A DNA stretch of 64,000 nucleotides from Colwellia sp. 20A7 (GCF_009832865.1 NZ_CP047130.1:3596001-3660000); one strand, 5' to 3'. Positions 18,281 to 28,128 are shown, counted from the stretch's first letter. Numbers and translations: made by a program. Notes: a model not told the origin generated them from the sequence alone.

Positions 18281-18919
18281 ATGAATAGTATTTTGAAGAG
18301 AACATTTACCACAAAAAATAAAGGCTTTACCTTACTTGAGGTATTGGTGGTGATCGCATTAATTGGCTTAATTATTTCAGCGGTGCAATTTAACTTCTCA
18401 ACAAAACGTCCAGAAGATACCTTAAAAAAAGTAAGCTATGAATTTTCAACACTTTTTGAAAGTGCGGCAAACTATGGCTTACTCAATAATATTGAACTGG
18501 GTTTATATATTGATAAAAGTAGCTATCAATTTCTTGGCTATGACGGTCTAAAATGGAGTGAAATACCTGAGCAAGATTGGTTAGCAGCTCAAGAGTTACC
18601 AGAAGGGGTTACCTTTACCTTAGAATTAGACGATTTACCCATTGAAGAGCCATTACTTTTTGACTCTTCTGCATTCGGAACTGAAGAAGAATCATACCTT
18701 TCTTTTGATGACATCGAAAAAACTAAAAAATCCGACGATGAAAAAGGGTTAACACCGCAAGTGTATATTTTATCTGGTGGTGATATTACCCCTTTTAGCC
18801 TTACATTTTACTTTACCGATGAAGCATCACTTAATGAAGATTTATCTGATTTAGCTTATCGGGTCAGTGGTCTATATAGCACACCATTAAAAGTTGAAGG
18901 ACCCGTGTTAGATGATTAA
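18281..18919 (+). CDS. gspH: Minor pseudopilin GspH
   Basis: 212 residues with prepilin signature NKGFTLLEVLVVIALIGLI at about 13-31. The rest is acidic and poorly conserved, as is usual for GspH. Minor pseudopilin located near the tip of the pseudopilus. Its end overlaps gspI by 8 bp. Confidence 0.92.
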   Translation: MNSILKRTFTTKNKGFTLLEVLVVIALIGLIISAVQFNFSTKRPEDTLKKVSYEFSTLFESAANYGLLNNIELGLYIDKSSYQFLGYDGLKWSEIPEQDWLAAQELPEGVTFTLELDDLPIEEPLLFDSSAFGTEEESYLSFDDIEKTKKSDDEKGLTPQVYILSGGDITPFSLTFYFTDEASLNEDLSDLAYRVSGLYSTPLKVEGPVLDD

Positions 18920-19331
18920 TTCATTAAACATAAAAAACGTCAACGCTAAGGCTTTACGTAAAAAAAGATCACCTGGCTTTACCCTTATTGAAGTTATGCT
19001 TGCTTTAGCTGTTTTTTCGATTGCAGGTATCGCATTACTCGGGACAGCCAGTAATAATGCCCGTAACATCGGTTATCTAGAAACTAAAATGTTTGCCGGT
19101 TGGGTTGCCTCGAATCAATTAGTTGCAGTAAACCTAGATAAAACATGGCCACCAAAAAACAATGTTAAAGGCGAAGTAAAGCTTGCTGGCCGGACTTGGT
19201 ATTGGCATAAAAAAGTAATTAAAACCACTGATGATGATATGCGCTCTGTTGTAATAGAAATTAGAAAAGATCCAGATGACGAACTAGCCGTAAGCAGTTT
19301 AACCACCTTTGTTTCTAAAGTGGAATCCTAA
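18912..19331 (+). CDS. gspI: Minor pseudopilin GspI
   Basis: 139 residues with prepilin signature SPGFTLIEVMLALAVFSIAG at about 20-39 and the conserved RNIGYLETKMFAGWVASNQL segment. Forms the tip complex with GspJ and GspK. Stop overlaps the gspJ start by one base. Confidence 0.95.
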   Translation: MINSLNIKNVNAKALRKKRSPGFTLIEVMLALAVFSIAGIALLGTASNNARNIGYLETKMFAGWVASNQLVAVNLDKTWPPKNNVKGEVKLAGRTWYWHKKVIKTTDDDMRSVVIEIRKDPDDELAVSSLTTFVSKVES

Positions 19332-20008
19332 TGCTAACTAACCCCATAATACACTCACAACCTTATATAACACGTAATAAAGGATTTACTTTATTAGAAG
19401 TACTCATTGCTATTGCTATATTTTCAATTATTAGTCTATCTAGTTTCACTATTTTTAATTCGGTATTAAGTGGCGATGAAATGGCGAAAAAACATAGCGA
19501 ACGACAAAACGAGTTACAACGTGCTTTTTTAATTATAGAGCGTGACCTTACCCAGATCTCACGTCGTAGTATGCGCCTTAATGGTGAAGCACCACAAACA
19601 CGTTTAATACAAAGCTCTAGTGACGGTTTCGAAAACGAAGAACAAGTAATCGCTTTTGTACGAAGTGGATGGACTAATCCTAGACTATTATTACCTCGTA
19701 GCGACATGCAACCAATAGCTTACAGAATAACAGAAGAAACACTTGAACGTTTACACTTTAATTTTGTTGATTCAGTGGTCGGTGAAGAGCCAAAAGTAAG
19801 ACCATTAATTCATGATGTTACCAAGGTCGATTTTGAGTACTTTGACGGTAAAGATTGGTTAGAGCTTTGGGAAAAAGATACCTTACCGTTAGCAATCGCC
19901 ATTGAAATTGACACAAAAGATTATGGTCTTATTCGGCGTCAGTATTTGGTACCTGGTGATGGATTGCTTCAAAAAACAACGGATAAAGCACTAGGTTTAG
20001 GCTCGTAA
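19331..20008 (+). CDS. gspJ: Minor pseudopilin GspJ
   Basis: 225 residues; prepilin signature NKGFTLLEVLIAIAIFSII at about 15-33, followed by the RAFLIIERDLTQISRR region typical of GspJ. Tip component of the pseudopilus. Coupled to gspK through TAATG. Confidence 0.95.
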   Translation: MLTNPIIHSQPYITRNKGFTLLEVLIAIAIFSIISLSSFTIFNSVLSGDEMAKKHSERQNELQRAFLIIERDLTQISRRSMRLNGEAPQTRLIQSSSDGFENEEQVIAFVRSGWTNPRLLLPRSDMQPIAYRITEETLERLHFNFVDSVVGEEPKVRPLIHDVTKVDFEYFDGKDWLELWEKDTLPLAIAIEIDTKDYGLIRRQYLVPGDGLLQKTTDKALGLGS

Positions 20009-21036
20009 TGATAAATTCCAAAAGATTTAATAAACAACAAGGTGTTGCACTAATAACCGTTATGCTTATCGTTGCACTTTGTGCTGTTATTGCCAGTCAA
20101 ATGACGGCGCGTTTACAGGTACAAATGCAGCGTAGCGCTAATGTTAGCTTTAACCAACAAGCTTATTGGTATGCCATGGGCGCTGAAGCGTTTACCAAAA
20201 GAGTATTAATAAAAGTTTTTACAGCAGAGCCAAATGTTACTAACTTAGGCCAAGCTTGGGCTGAAGGTGAAACCACTTTTCCGGTCGATTTCGGTGAAAT
20301 AACAGGCGAAATAACAGATCTACAAAGCTGCTTAAATTTAAATGCATTACGCGCCCCATATAAAGAAGATCAAGACCAAAGTAATAATAATACGAGGAAT
20401 CAGGGCGATAATAAGGCCCCTGCTCGTCTTGCCTTTGAAGCGCTATTAATTAACTTACAACTAGAAAATGTTAGTCAATTTGAAGCTGAATCAATGGCGG
20501 ATGCCCTCACCGATTGGTTAGATGCAGACACAAGTATAAGTAGTGCCGGTGGTGCAGAGGATAATGATTATGCCTCACGTGAGTTTCCTTATCTTGCGGC
20601 CAATAATTATTTAGCCAGTGTCAATGAATTAAGAGTTATTGAACATTTTACTCCTGCTGTTATTAATGCAATTAAACCTTATGTTTGTGTTATCCCTGGC
20701 AGTGAATTACACAAAGTAAACATTAATACCATTAACAGTAAACACGTTGAATTATTACAAGCGCTTCTTGGCTCAACAGTAGAACAAGCACAAGATGTAT
20801 TAAGCGCTAGAGGTGAAAAAGGCTTTGATTCACTCGACACTTTTTACAATTTACCTGCCATTGTACAAATTGAAAACTTCAATGATAAAAAAGATAGCTT
20901 TGATATCGATAGCGAATATTTCAACCTGAAAGCGAGCGCCAGTTTTAATGAAAGTTATTATGCCATGAACTCCGTAATGAAAATAACCGAGAATAAGTAC
21001 ATCAATGTGCTTAGTCGCACCGTAGGACGAAATTAA
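20008..21036 (+). CDS. gspK: Pseudopilin tip protein GspK
   Basis: 342 residues. Prepilin-like N-terminus QQGVALITVMLIVALCAVIA without the Glu at +5, as expected for GspK. The large globular domain has DLQSCLNLNAL and a helix-hairpin-helix-like VNINTINSKHVELL. It caps the pseudopilus. Coupled to gspL by a one-base overlap. Confidence 0.95.
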   Translation: MINSKRFNKQQGVALITVMLIVALCAVIASQMTARLQVQMQRSANVSFNQQAYWYAMGAEAFTKRVLIKVFTAEPNVTNLGQAWAEGETTFPVDFGEITGEITDLQSCLNLNALRAPYKEDQDQSNNNTRNQGDNKAPARLAFEALLINLQLENVSQFEAESMADALTDWLDADTSISSAGGAEDNDYASREFPYLAANNYLASVNELRVIEHFTPAVINAIKPYVCVIPGSELHKVNINTINSKHVELLQALLGSTVEQAQDVLSARGEKGFDSLDTFYNLPAIVQIENFNDKKDSFDIDSEYFNLKASASFNESYYAMNSVMKITENKYINVLSRTVGRN

Positions 21037-22478
21037 TGGCCGAAACTTTATATATACGCCTAGGTAGCCAAGCCCAAGATGAAATATCTTGGTTGATATT
21101 CAATACGCTAGAGCAAGAAATTATTGCCAGTGGTGTATTAACCCATGCTGAGCAGTTAAGCGCATTAACCGAAAAAGCACAACAACGTATTGTTAAGGTC
21201 TTTGTACCCAGCTGTGACGTCTTATTAAAACGTTTAACCGTACCCACTAAGTCACACAGAGCAATGCTTTCTGCTGTGCCTTACATGTTAGAAGATGAGT
21301 TAGCACAAGATGTTGATGAGTTATTCTTTGCCTATGCCAATATTACTAATGATAACAGCGAACATAACTGCTTTGTTGCCATTACTCAACGTGCACAAAT
21401 GTTATTGTGGCAGTCTTGGCTAGATGACGCCGGTATTAATACTAAAAGCATGCTGCCTGATGTATTGGCGATGCCTTATGTTGACGAGCAGTGGAGCGCT
21501 ATTGCGCTACACCCTGAGCGTGTTTCATCGCAAGCGACTGTAACGGGACAGCGCTTAAGTGGGCAACATAAGCCAACGCAGATTATTATTCGCCAAGGTG
21601 CATGGCAAGGCTATGCACTTGATAGTGAAGCGTGGCAATTTACGCTACAAAATAGAATTGCTTTAGCCCAAGCGGCAGAAGACGTCAGTGACAAAAAAAA
21701 TGCCGCTAAAAATGCGGTTAAAAGTGATGCGCAAAATAGTAGTCAAAGCAATGCTCAAAGCAATACAACGTCAGACAATATCTTAACGATTAATGCTTAT
21801 TCAGCTTTACCCGCATTTGAATCAATCGATAAGCTTGATGCTAAAGACAGCAAGTCAGCGATTACCATAGTCAATGCAGGAGAAGAGCTACCGTTAGCCT
21901 TGTTTGCTCAACAGAGCAGTCAAAAACATAGCCAAGCGAGTACATTCAACTTATTGCAAGGCGAGTTTAAAGTAAAAGAGCGCCGCTCACCGCATATTAA
22001 TAATTGGCTTTGGGCAGCAGGATTTGCTGTTTGTGCTTTATTGTTAAATGTGGGTTATAAAAGTGCACAGTTATTTCAACTCTCAGCACAACAAGCAGAC
22101 ATTGAAGCGCAAATTATTAAACAATATCAGCAAGCATTCCCTGGGGCTAAACGTGTTCGTATTGGCACAATAAAATCACAGCTTAGCCGAGAGTTATCAA
22201 GTTTGGGTAGTGCAACTGAGCAAGTTGGCTTTTTATCGATGTTGGCACAAGTACAACCCGCCTTTGCTAAAGTCCCGAGCTTAAAACCTGAGTCGTTAAA
22301 GTTTGACGGTAAAAGACAAGAGCTTAGGTTACAAGCCATTGCTGATGATTATCAGCACTTTGAACAATTTAAAAATGCATTAGCCTTAGCAAACGTTGAG
22401 GTAAAACAAGGTGCACAGAATAATCAGGGTGAGCAAGTAACTGGCTCCTTTAGTATTGTTAGCAAGGAAGGCTCGTAA
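21036..22478 (+). CDS. gspL: Type II secretion protein GspL
   Basis: 480 residues: cytoplasmic actin-like domain (1-about 310) that recruits GspE, one membrane segment (about 326-345, NWLWAAGFAVCALLLNVGY), then a periplasmic ferredoxin-like domain. An Ala/Asn/Gln-rich insert (about 210-245) lengthens the cytoplasmic part beyond typical GspL (about 400). Coupled to gspM via TAATG. Confidence 0.94.
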   Translation: MAETLYIRLGSQAQDEISWLIFNTLEQEIIASGVLTHAEQLSALTEKAQQRIVKVFVPSCDVLLKRLTVPTKSHRAMLSAVPYMLEDELAQDVDELFFAYANITNDNSEHNCFVAITQRAQMLLWQSWLDDAGINTKSMLPDVLAMPYVDEQWSAIALHPERVSSQATVTGQRLSGQHKPTQIIIRQGAWQGYALDSEAWQFTLQNRIALAQAAEDVSDKKNAAKNAVKSDAQNSSQSNAQSNTTSDNILTINAYSALPAFESIDKLDAKDSKSAITIVNAGEELPLALFAQQSSQKHSQASTFNLLQGEFKVKERRSPHINNWLWAAGFAVCALLLNVGYKSAQLFQLSAQQADIEAQIIKQYQQAFPGAKRVRIGTIKSQLSRELSSLGSATEQVGFLSMLAQVQPAFAKVPSLKPESLKFDGKRQELRLQAIADDYQHFEQFKNALALANVEVKQGAQNNQGEQVTGSFSIVSKEGS

Positions 22479-22963
22479 TGAATATCGCTTCACTTAAAAC
22501 ATGGTGGCAAGGGCTTAACTTACGTGAGCAACGTTTAGTGATGGGCGTTGGCGCAGTATGTTCACTTTTTTTACTGTATAGCCTCATTTGGCAACCTCTC
22601 AATGATAATGTTGCCAATGGCAAAACAAGACTTGAGAGCAGACAAGCGCTACTAACATGGGTAACAGAAAACACAGCACGTTATAAAAGCGCGAAATCAG
22701 TCGGTGGTGTAAAGCAAAGCAGTGGTAGTTTATCAAGTATCGTTAATCGCACGGCAGAGCGTCAACAACTGACCATTACACGTATGCAGCCTCAAGGTGA
22801 GATTTTACTGGTGTGGCTTGATAGTGTCCCATTTACCCAGTTACTACTCTGGTTAGAGAGCTTAGCGAATAATGAAGGGTTACAAGTGCAAGCTATTGAC
22901 CTATCGCAAGGTGATAACCAAGGCGAAGTACGAGTGCGTCGTTTACAGCTAGGTAAGCACTAA
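22478..22963 (+). CDS. gspM: Type II secretion protein GspM
   Basis: 161 residues: short cytoplasmic N-terminus ending LREQRLVMG, one membrane segment (about 22-40), then a periplasmic ferredoxin-like fold. Partner and stabiliser of GspL. The ATG overlaps the gspL stop. Confidence 0.93.
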   Translation: MNIASLKTWWQGLNLREQRLVMGVGAVCSLFLLYSLIWQPLNDNVANGKTRLESRQALLTWVTENTARYKSAKSVGGVKQSSGSLSSIVNRTAERQQLTITRMQPQGEILLVWLDSVPFTQLLLWLESLANNEGLQVQAIDLSQGDNQGEVRVRRLQLGKH

Positions 22964-23046
22964 GCGAGTACTCTTTTTAATTTTACGTGTTCCACTGAGT
23001 TAATCAGCAAGAAACAATCAATGAACAACCAAGACTGAGATAATCA

Positions 23047-23811
23047 ATGAGAAATAAGATTGCCATGGGGATTATTTTTTTAATCGCTTATATTGGCTTT
23101 TTAATCGCAACATTACCCACTGCCTTTGTATTAAAGCATGTGACCTTACCTAAAAACGTGATGAATAGTATTTATCTATCGGGGGTGAGCGGCAGTGTTT
23201 GGCATACTCATATTAACCAAGCGATGATTAACGGTGCACCGATTGATAAAGTGGAAGCACGCGTCAGTTTTTGGTCTTTATTGAGTTTAACACCGAAGCT
23301 ATCTATTACTTTTGGGGATTCATTTAAAGCAGGTCCTGAGGGTCAGTTTGACTTAGCACTGTCGTCAGATAAAGCGACATTAACAAACCTTAACTTATTA
23401 GTCAGTGCTAATGACGTTGCACAGCAACTACCACTGCCTTTACCGATGCTAGCGCAAGGTGATGTTAAGTTAACAGTATCATCAGCAGAAATTGACCTCA
23501 CTAAAAACAACCAATGTATTAGTGCAACCGGTAATGGCGCGTGGTCGAAAGCCGGTATTACTGCATTAGATAAAACAGTGCCATTAGGTCAACTTAGCGC
23601 TGACATTAGCTGTGCAAACGGGGTATTAACCTTAGTGATGTCACCAAAAAATGATTTAGGCTTAACCTTTACCGCATCAGTTGGTCAAAATGGCAAAGCA
23701 TCTGGCAAGGGATATTTAACACCAGGCCCTAAGTTTCCAGCCGCCCTTAACGACGCCTTACCTTTTTTAGGTACGCCAGATAGCCGTGGCCGCTACCGTT
23801 TAGTGTTTTAG
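23047..23811 (+). CDS. gspN: Type II secretion protein GspN
   Basis: 254 residues with an N-terminal membrane anchor (about 4-26) and a periplasmic domain; the GSVWHTHINQAMING and GTPDSRGRYRL segments are typical of GspN. It is an accessory T2SS protein not present in every system. Last gene of the operon, 83 bp after gspM; a REP cluster follows rather than a clear intrinsic terminator. Confidence 0.92.
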   Translation: MRNKIAMGIIFLIAYIGFLIATLPTAFVLKHVTLPKNVMNSIYLSGVSGSVWHTHINQAMINGAPIDKVEARVSFWSLLSLTPKLSITFGDSFKAGPEGQFDLALSSDKATLTNLNLLVSANDVAQQLPLPLPMLAQGDVKLTVSSAEIDLTKNNQCISATGNGAWSKAGITALDKTVPLGQLSADISCANGVLTLVMSPKNDLGLTFTASVGQNGKASGKGYLTPGPKFPAALNDALPFLGTPDSRGRYRLVF

Positions 23812-23849
23812 TTTTTTCGTTAACTAGTACACAGGTCACCACCTTTGTC

Positions 23850-24187
23850 ATTCCGTAGGTCATTTAATACGGAATCCCATGCATGTGGTTGAATAGTCGG
23901 TAGGATGGCGACTGAAGTCGCCCCTACATACGCCCTTACAAAAAACATTGCTAGGCGAAGGTGATCGACATCACCGTAGGGGCGAATTTATTCGCCTAAT
24001 AATAAGAACTGGCGACTGAAGTCGCCCCTACATTCACCCTACATACGCCCTTACAAAAAACATTGTTAGGCGAAGGTGATCGACATCAACGTAGGGGCGA
24101 ATTTATTCGCCTAATAATAAGAGCTGGCGATATTCGTCGTCACTCCGTTGCCCTGCCTGTCATTCCGTAGGTTACTTAATACGGAAT
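23850..24187. repeat. REP cluster 4 between gspN and the peroxidase gene
   Basis: Order: ATTCCGT palindrome 23850-23875, REP-a 23907-23927, REP-b 23976-23996, REP-a 24011-24031, REP-b 24091-24111, ATTCCGT palindrome 24162-24187. The two REP pairs form units of about 104-115 bp with the inner TGTTAGG and GGTGAT...ATC segments. The remaining sequence to 24432 is AT-rich with a direct repeat TTATACGT at 24333 and 24345. Confidence 0.88.
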
Positions 24188-24432
24188 CTCATGCGTATGG
24201 TTGAATAGTACCCAAGCTACTGATTACGCTATATGTAATAAAATATTCTTGTTTTATTTTTAAATATGCGTATATTTTGTTGCTTGAAATTTTAAGTCGC
24301 ATTTATACCAATTAAACTGCAATTTTCGTTACTTATACGTAATGTTATACGTTAATTGAGTACTACCTGAGCATAAATTGGGAATTAAGCGACTTTAAAA
24401 TTAAGAATGAAGAATTAATTTATTTATATAAA

Positions 24433-26079
24433 ATGGCGAAAAACAACATGTCCCGAAATCTATCACGGAAGATCCAAATGAGTAATCTTTCACTTAACAA
24501 CTCACAGTATATCAATTCATCTTTATCGAAATCGCCAAAGAAGGGAGTTAAAAAAGTACTAAAAAATAGCTCAATAATGCTCGCATTATCCCTATTTTTA
24601 GCTGGTTGTAACGACAATAATTCAAGTACTGATGATAACGTTCCGACAGAGCCAGTTATTTCTCTAGACACTGAACTTAGAGAAATTATTACTGCACAAA
24701 AACTAACAGGCGATCCAAGTACTGACCGCGAGCTACCAAGTATTGACGACCCGCAAGCTCAATTAGGCATGAAATTATTTTATACTAAAAGCTTAGGGGG
24801 CGATTTAGATTCCGCTTGTGTTAGTTGTCATCACCCTATGCTAGGCGGTGGTGATGATCTTGCCTTACCTGTCGGTGTAGACGCTGAACAACCTGATTTA
24901 TTAGGCCCAGGTCGAGTTCACAGTGTTACTGGTGAATATTATTATAGTGGTGCTGCAACAGTGCCAAGAAACTCACCTACAACGTTTAACATTGCTCTTT
25001 GGGACAGCTACATGTTTCATGATGGTCGAGTTGAAAGTTTAGGTAAAACTCCGAAAATGAACGGAAACGATGGCTTAGGTATTCGCACGCCTGATACGGC
25101 TTTTGGCATAAGTGATAGTAACGCAGCTAATAACTTAGTTGCCGCACAAGCAAGGTTTCCTGTTACTTCAGATGAAGAAATGAAAAACTACACTAACTTT
25201 GAAGGCACAACAAATGCAGAAGTGAGAGATAATTTAGCTCAGCGTTTAGGTAATTACGGTAATCCGTTAGGGGGTATGTTAGCCATGAACGAATGGTTAG
25301 CAGAGTTTAAAACAGGTTTTGACGATCCCGATGGCACAGCAGAAGAGTTAATTACTTTCAACAATATTGCGCAAGCGATTGGCGAATATGAAAGATCACA
25401 AATATTTGTTCAAACCCCTTGGAAAGAATACGTACAAGGAGATGATAACGCGATAAGCGACACCGCAAAACGTGGTGCAAAGCTATTTTTTAATACAGCA
25501 GAAAATGGTGGTGCAAACTGTAGTTCATGTCACAGTGGTGACTTTTTCACAGACGAAGACTTCCACGTTATTGGTATGATACAACTTGGCCGAGGTAAAG
25601 GTGACGGCGAAGATGGTACAGAAGATTTTGGTCGCTATAGAGAAAGCCTTAATGAAGATGAAAAATATGCTTTTAGAACACCTTCATTACTCAATGTTAC
25701 CGCGACAGGTCCTTGGGGACACGCTGGTGCGTCAAAAACCCTTAGCCATGCTATTCGTACTCATTTAAATCCACAACAAGCATTAGATGAATACGACTTC
25801 TCTCAATTAGATCCAGCTATTCATGCCACAGACAGCGTAATGTATACTCAACGCGCTATTGATAAACTAGTACTAAATCGCGCTGCTGGTATTCCAAGTA
25901 TTGAAGATATAACACTCACTGATACTGAGGTTGCTGAATTAGTCGCGTTTGTTGAAACACTAACGGATCCTTGTGTTGAAGACAGAGAATGTATGAGCCA
26001 ATGGATCCTTGACGACAACGAGGCTGATCCTGATGGCTTACGCCTAATTGCTATTGATGGCGAAGGTAATGCTTTATAG
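24433..26079 (+). CDS. Di-haem cytochrome c peroxidase / MauG-family lipoprotein
   Basis: 548 residues. A hydrophobic stretch with lipobox LFLAGC lies near 52-58, so the ATG at 24433 would leave a long basic N-terminus; a later start such as the Met at about residue 48 may be real. Two haem-binding motifs: CVSCH at 129-133 and CSSCH at 363-367. Between them FHDGRVES matches the di-haem peroxidase fold. Such proteins reduce H2O2 or oxidise protein-bound substrates in the periplasm. The C-terminal tail (DPCVEDRECMSQWI) is typical of a MauG-like subgroup in marine bacteria. Stands alone between two REP clusters. Confidence 0.85.
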   Translation: MAKNNMSRNLSRKIQMSNLSLNNSQYINSSLSKSPKKGVKKVLKNSSIMLALSLFLAGCNDNNSSTDDNVPTEPVISLDTELREIITAQKLTGDPSTDRELPSIDDPQAQLGMKLFYTKSLGGDLDSACVSCHHPMLGGGDDLALPVGVDAEQPDLLGPGRVHSVTGEYYYSGAATVPRNSPTTFNIALWDSYMFHDGRVESLGKTPKMNGNDGLGIRTPDTAFGISDSNAANNLVAAQARFPVTSDEEMKNYTNFEGTTNAEVRDNLAQRLGNYGNPLGGMLAMNEWLAEFKTGFDDPDGTAEELITFNNIAQAIGEYERSQIFVQTPWKEYVQGDDNAISDTAKRGAKLFFNTAENGGANCSSCHSGDFFTDEDFHVIGMIQLGRGKGDGEDGTEDFGRYRESLNEDEKYAFRTPSLLNVTATGPWGHAGASKTLSHAIRTHLNPQQALDEYDFSQLDPAIHATDSVMYTQRAIDKLVLNRAAGIPSIEDITLTDTEVAELVAFVETLTDPCVEDRECMSQWILDDNEADPDGLRLIAIDGEGNAL

Positions 26080-26151
26080 CCGAAATAAGTAGGTAAAAGT
26101 AGCCAAGGAATGTAGGAGTTAAGCCCAGTCATCCCTTGGTCGCCCTGCCCG

Positions 26152-26419
26152 TCATTCCGTAGGTCCCTACATAAGCCCTTACAAAAACATTGTTAGGCAA
26201 AGGTGATCGACATCACCTTAGGGGCGAATTTATTCGCCCAATAATAAGAACTGGCGACTTAAGTCGCCCCTACATACGCCCTTACAAAAACATTGTTAGG
26301 CAAAGGTGAACGACATCAACGTAGGGGCGAATTTATTCGCCTAATAATAAGAACTGGCGACATTCGTCGTCACTCCGCTGCCCTTCCTTTGTCATTCCGT
26401 AGGTCACTTGATACGGAAT
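26152..26419. repeat. REP cluster 5
   Basis: Starts with a chimeric element (ATTCCGTAGGTC joined to CCTACATAAGCCC at about 26154-26175). REP-b follows at 26218-26238, REP-a at 26253-26273 (here GGCGACTTAAGTCGCC, a perfect palindrome), REP-b at 26321-26341 and an ATTCCGT palindrome at 26394-26419. Degenerate TTCAGAATGAC repeats continue to about 26570. Confidence 0.85.
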
Positions 26420-26486
26420 CCCATGCGTGTGGTTGAATAGTCCGTAGGGTAGCGAATTCATCAACTACACAACATAACGTTTGAGA

Positions 26487-26572
26487 TTCAGAATCAAGTT
26501 CAGAATGACGGTGTTTGTTCAGAGTGACGAGGCAGTAGTTCAGAATGACAAGGCAAGAGTTCAGGGACGGTG
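26487..26572. repeat. TTCAGAATGAC direct repeats
   Basis: ATTCAGAATCAAGTTCAGAATGACG followed by several degenerate copies of GTTCAGAATGAC(A/G)AGGCA. A related copy (ATTCTGAA...TTCAGAAT) is at 44503-44524, just before REP cluster 7. These look like a third short repeat type associated with the REP clusters. Confidence 0.6.
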
Positions 26573-26651
26573 AAATAATAGTTCTGATAAATTATTGTAA
26601 TAGTATTAGTAAGCTATTAGTTAATGAAAATCGATATTTAGCAATTTAAAA

Positions 26652-26689
26652 TTTGTTTATATTGATTGCAAGCAACCAATATAAACAAA
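26652..26689 (-). terminator. Strong hairpin terminating the Sel1 gene
   Basis: TTTGTTTATATTG pairs with CAATATAAACAAA, and inner TTGC/GCAA extends the stem to 17 bp with one mismatch. AT-rich flank follows on the minus strand, 47 bp after the stop at 26736. Confidence 0.65.
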
Positions 26690-26735
26690 ATATTATTCTA
26701 TTAAGCCATACAGGTCAATATTGTACTTAATGACG

Positions 26736-27536
26736 CTATTTAACGAGTCGCTTAAGCATTTGCTTAGCCCTATCATTGCCACCATCTGCGGCTTTGGATA
26801 AATATTCTTTTATCAAGTTAATATCTCTGTCAACACCAAGACCTTTATCATACAGCATTGCTAACATTAAATTTCCTTCTGATATACCATTAACAGCAGC
26901 TTGTGTAAAAAGTCTTTTTGCTATGTCATATTTCTTAATTGATACGTGATATTTACCTAACTCCATTTGAGCAAAGCCACTATTTCCTTCTGCAGCTAAA
27001 CCATACCAATGAATAGCTTTTTCTAAGTCTTGATATTTCCCAGGCATACGATAAAAGTTGGCTAAATTTACCTGCGCTTCTAAAGAATATTTTTCTGCAG
27101 CTTTAGTTATCCACATCAAGCCTTTATCAATATCCTTTTCTACTCCACGCCCTTCCATGTACAAGACCCCTAAATTTGCTTGCGCATAAGGGTCATTATG
27201 CTTAGCTGCAAATTGATAATTTGAAACCGCTTTATCTATGCTTTGGGGTAATAAATTACCTGTTTCATATAATCGGCCAATTTTGTACCTTACTGCAGCT
27301 TTATTTGAGCTTTCTGCTTTAGCGTACCAAAATAAGGCTTTTTCCTTATTTTTGATAACACCATCACCATGATGATAAGCATAAGCTACATTATATTGAT
27401 TTGTTGCGTTGCCATCCTCAGCCAACGTTAACTCTTGTGCAAATTGCTCAGGGCTAAATTGGTTTGAGTCAACTTGTTCAGCTAAAAGTGGACATGAAAA
27501 TATCAACATAATAAGTAAATAATTGAGTTTTTTCAC
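26736..27536 (-). CDS. Exported Sel1-like repeat protein
   Basis: 266 residues with a Sec signal peptide (cleavage after LLAEQ region, about residue 19-20). The rest is about six Sel1-like/TPR helical repeats of about 36 residues, e.g. AQANLGVLYMEGRGVEKD and NLMLAMLYDKGLGVDRD. Such solenoids mediate protein-protein contacts in the periplasm; the partner is unknown. Lies 41 bp downstream of the small exported protein gene at 27578, so the two are probably cotranscribed. Confidence 0.85.
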   Translation of the reverse strand: MKKLNYLLIMLIFSCPLLAEQVDSNQFSPEQFAQELTLAEDGNATNQYNVAYAYHHGDGVIKNKEKALFWYAKAESSNKAAVRYKIGRLYETGNLLPQSIDKAVSNYQFAAKHNDPYAQANLGVLYMEGRGVEKDIDKGLMWITKAAEKYSLEAQVNLANFYRMPGKYQDLEKAIHWYGLAAEGNSGFAQMELGKYHVSIKKYDIAKRLFTQAAVNGISEGNLMLAMLYDKGLGVDRDINLIKEYLSKAADGGNDRAKQMLKRLVK

Positions 27537-27577
27537 CTTTATCCCTCTTTATTGATTAAGTTAATATTACAAACTTA

Positions 27578-28060
27578 CTAATTTTTGATTAACTGCCAGT
27601 CACCCGTTGATAAAGTACCGTCTTCTTCAACGGTGAATAATGCTTTAGGTGTCGGAAAAATGGCTTTATTACGTTCTTCTGGATAAATTAATTGTAATAC
27701 TGAATCATTAATTACTTTATAAGTACCTTGTACTTCAGCTTCTTGTGTTGTGCCATCTTTTGTGACAATGCGTTTATGACGGTAATGTGTTTCGTCAATA
27801 ATCTCTACCACAAGCTCCGCTTCAAAAGTGTCAGTTTTACGGTATTGACTATAAGTACCAAAATAGCTTATTTGGGAAATATCAACACCTGTTGCTAGGT
27901 CTACGTCTTCTTCAACTCTTGTAATGCCAACGGCACTGTTAGCTTGTTTTGGTGCTTTATTTTCAACAGCTAACTCATTGCTACTGTCATTATTTATAAA
28001 CTGGTTGTAACCAAGGTAGCATGACAATGCGATGATAAAGATGATTAGTATATTTCTCAT
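27578..28060 (-). CDS. Small exported/membrane-anchored protein, function unknown
   Basis: 160 residues from the ATG at 28060, which has a good GGAGAG RBS; an in-frame TTG at 28072 overlaps that RBS and is unlikely. An N-terminal hydrophobic segment (MRNILIIFIIALSCYLGY) serves as anchor or signal. The remainder looks like a small beta-rich domain (EAELVVEIIDETHYRHKR, GTYKVINDSVLQLIYP) reminiscent of lipocalin/META-type periplasmic proteins, but I cannot assign a family. Upstream of the Sel1 gene in the same direction. Confidence 0.75.
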   Translation of the reverse strand: MRNILIIFIIALSCYLGYNQFINNDSSNELAVENKAPKQANSAVGITRVEEDVDLATGVDISQISYFGTYSQYRKTDTFEAELVVEIIDETHYRHKRIVTKDGTTQEAEVQGTYKVINDSVLQLIYPEERNKAIFPTPKALFTVEEDGTLSTGDWQLIKN

Positions 28061-28128
28061 TATTCTCTCCAATAAAAATTTTATAAATGACTATTTGTAT
28101 AACGAATTTACAGCGCTACTATAAATAA

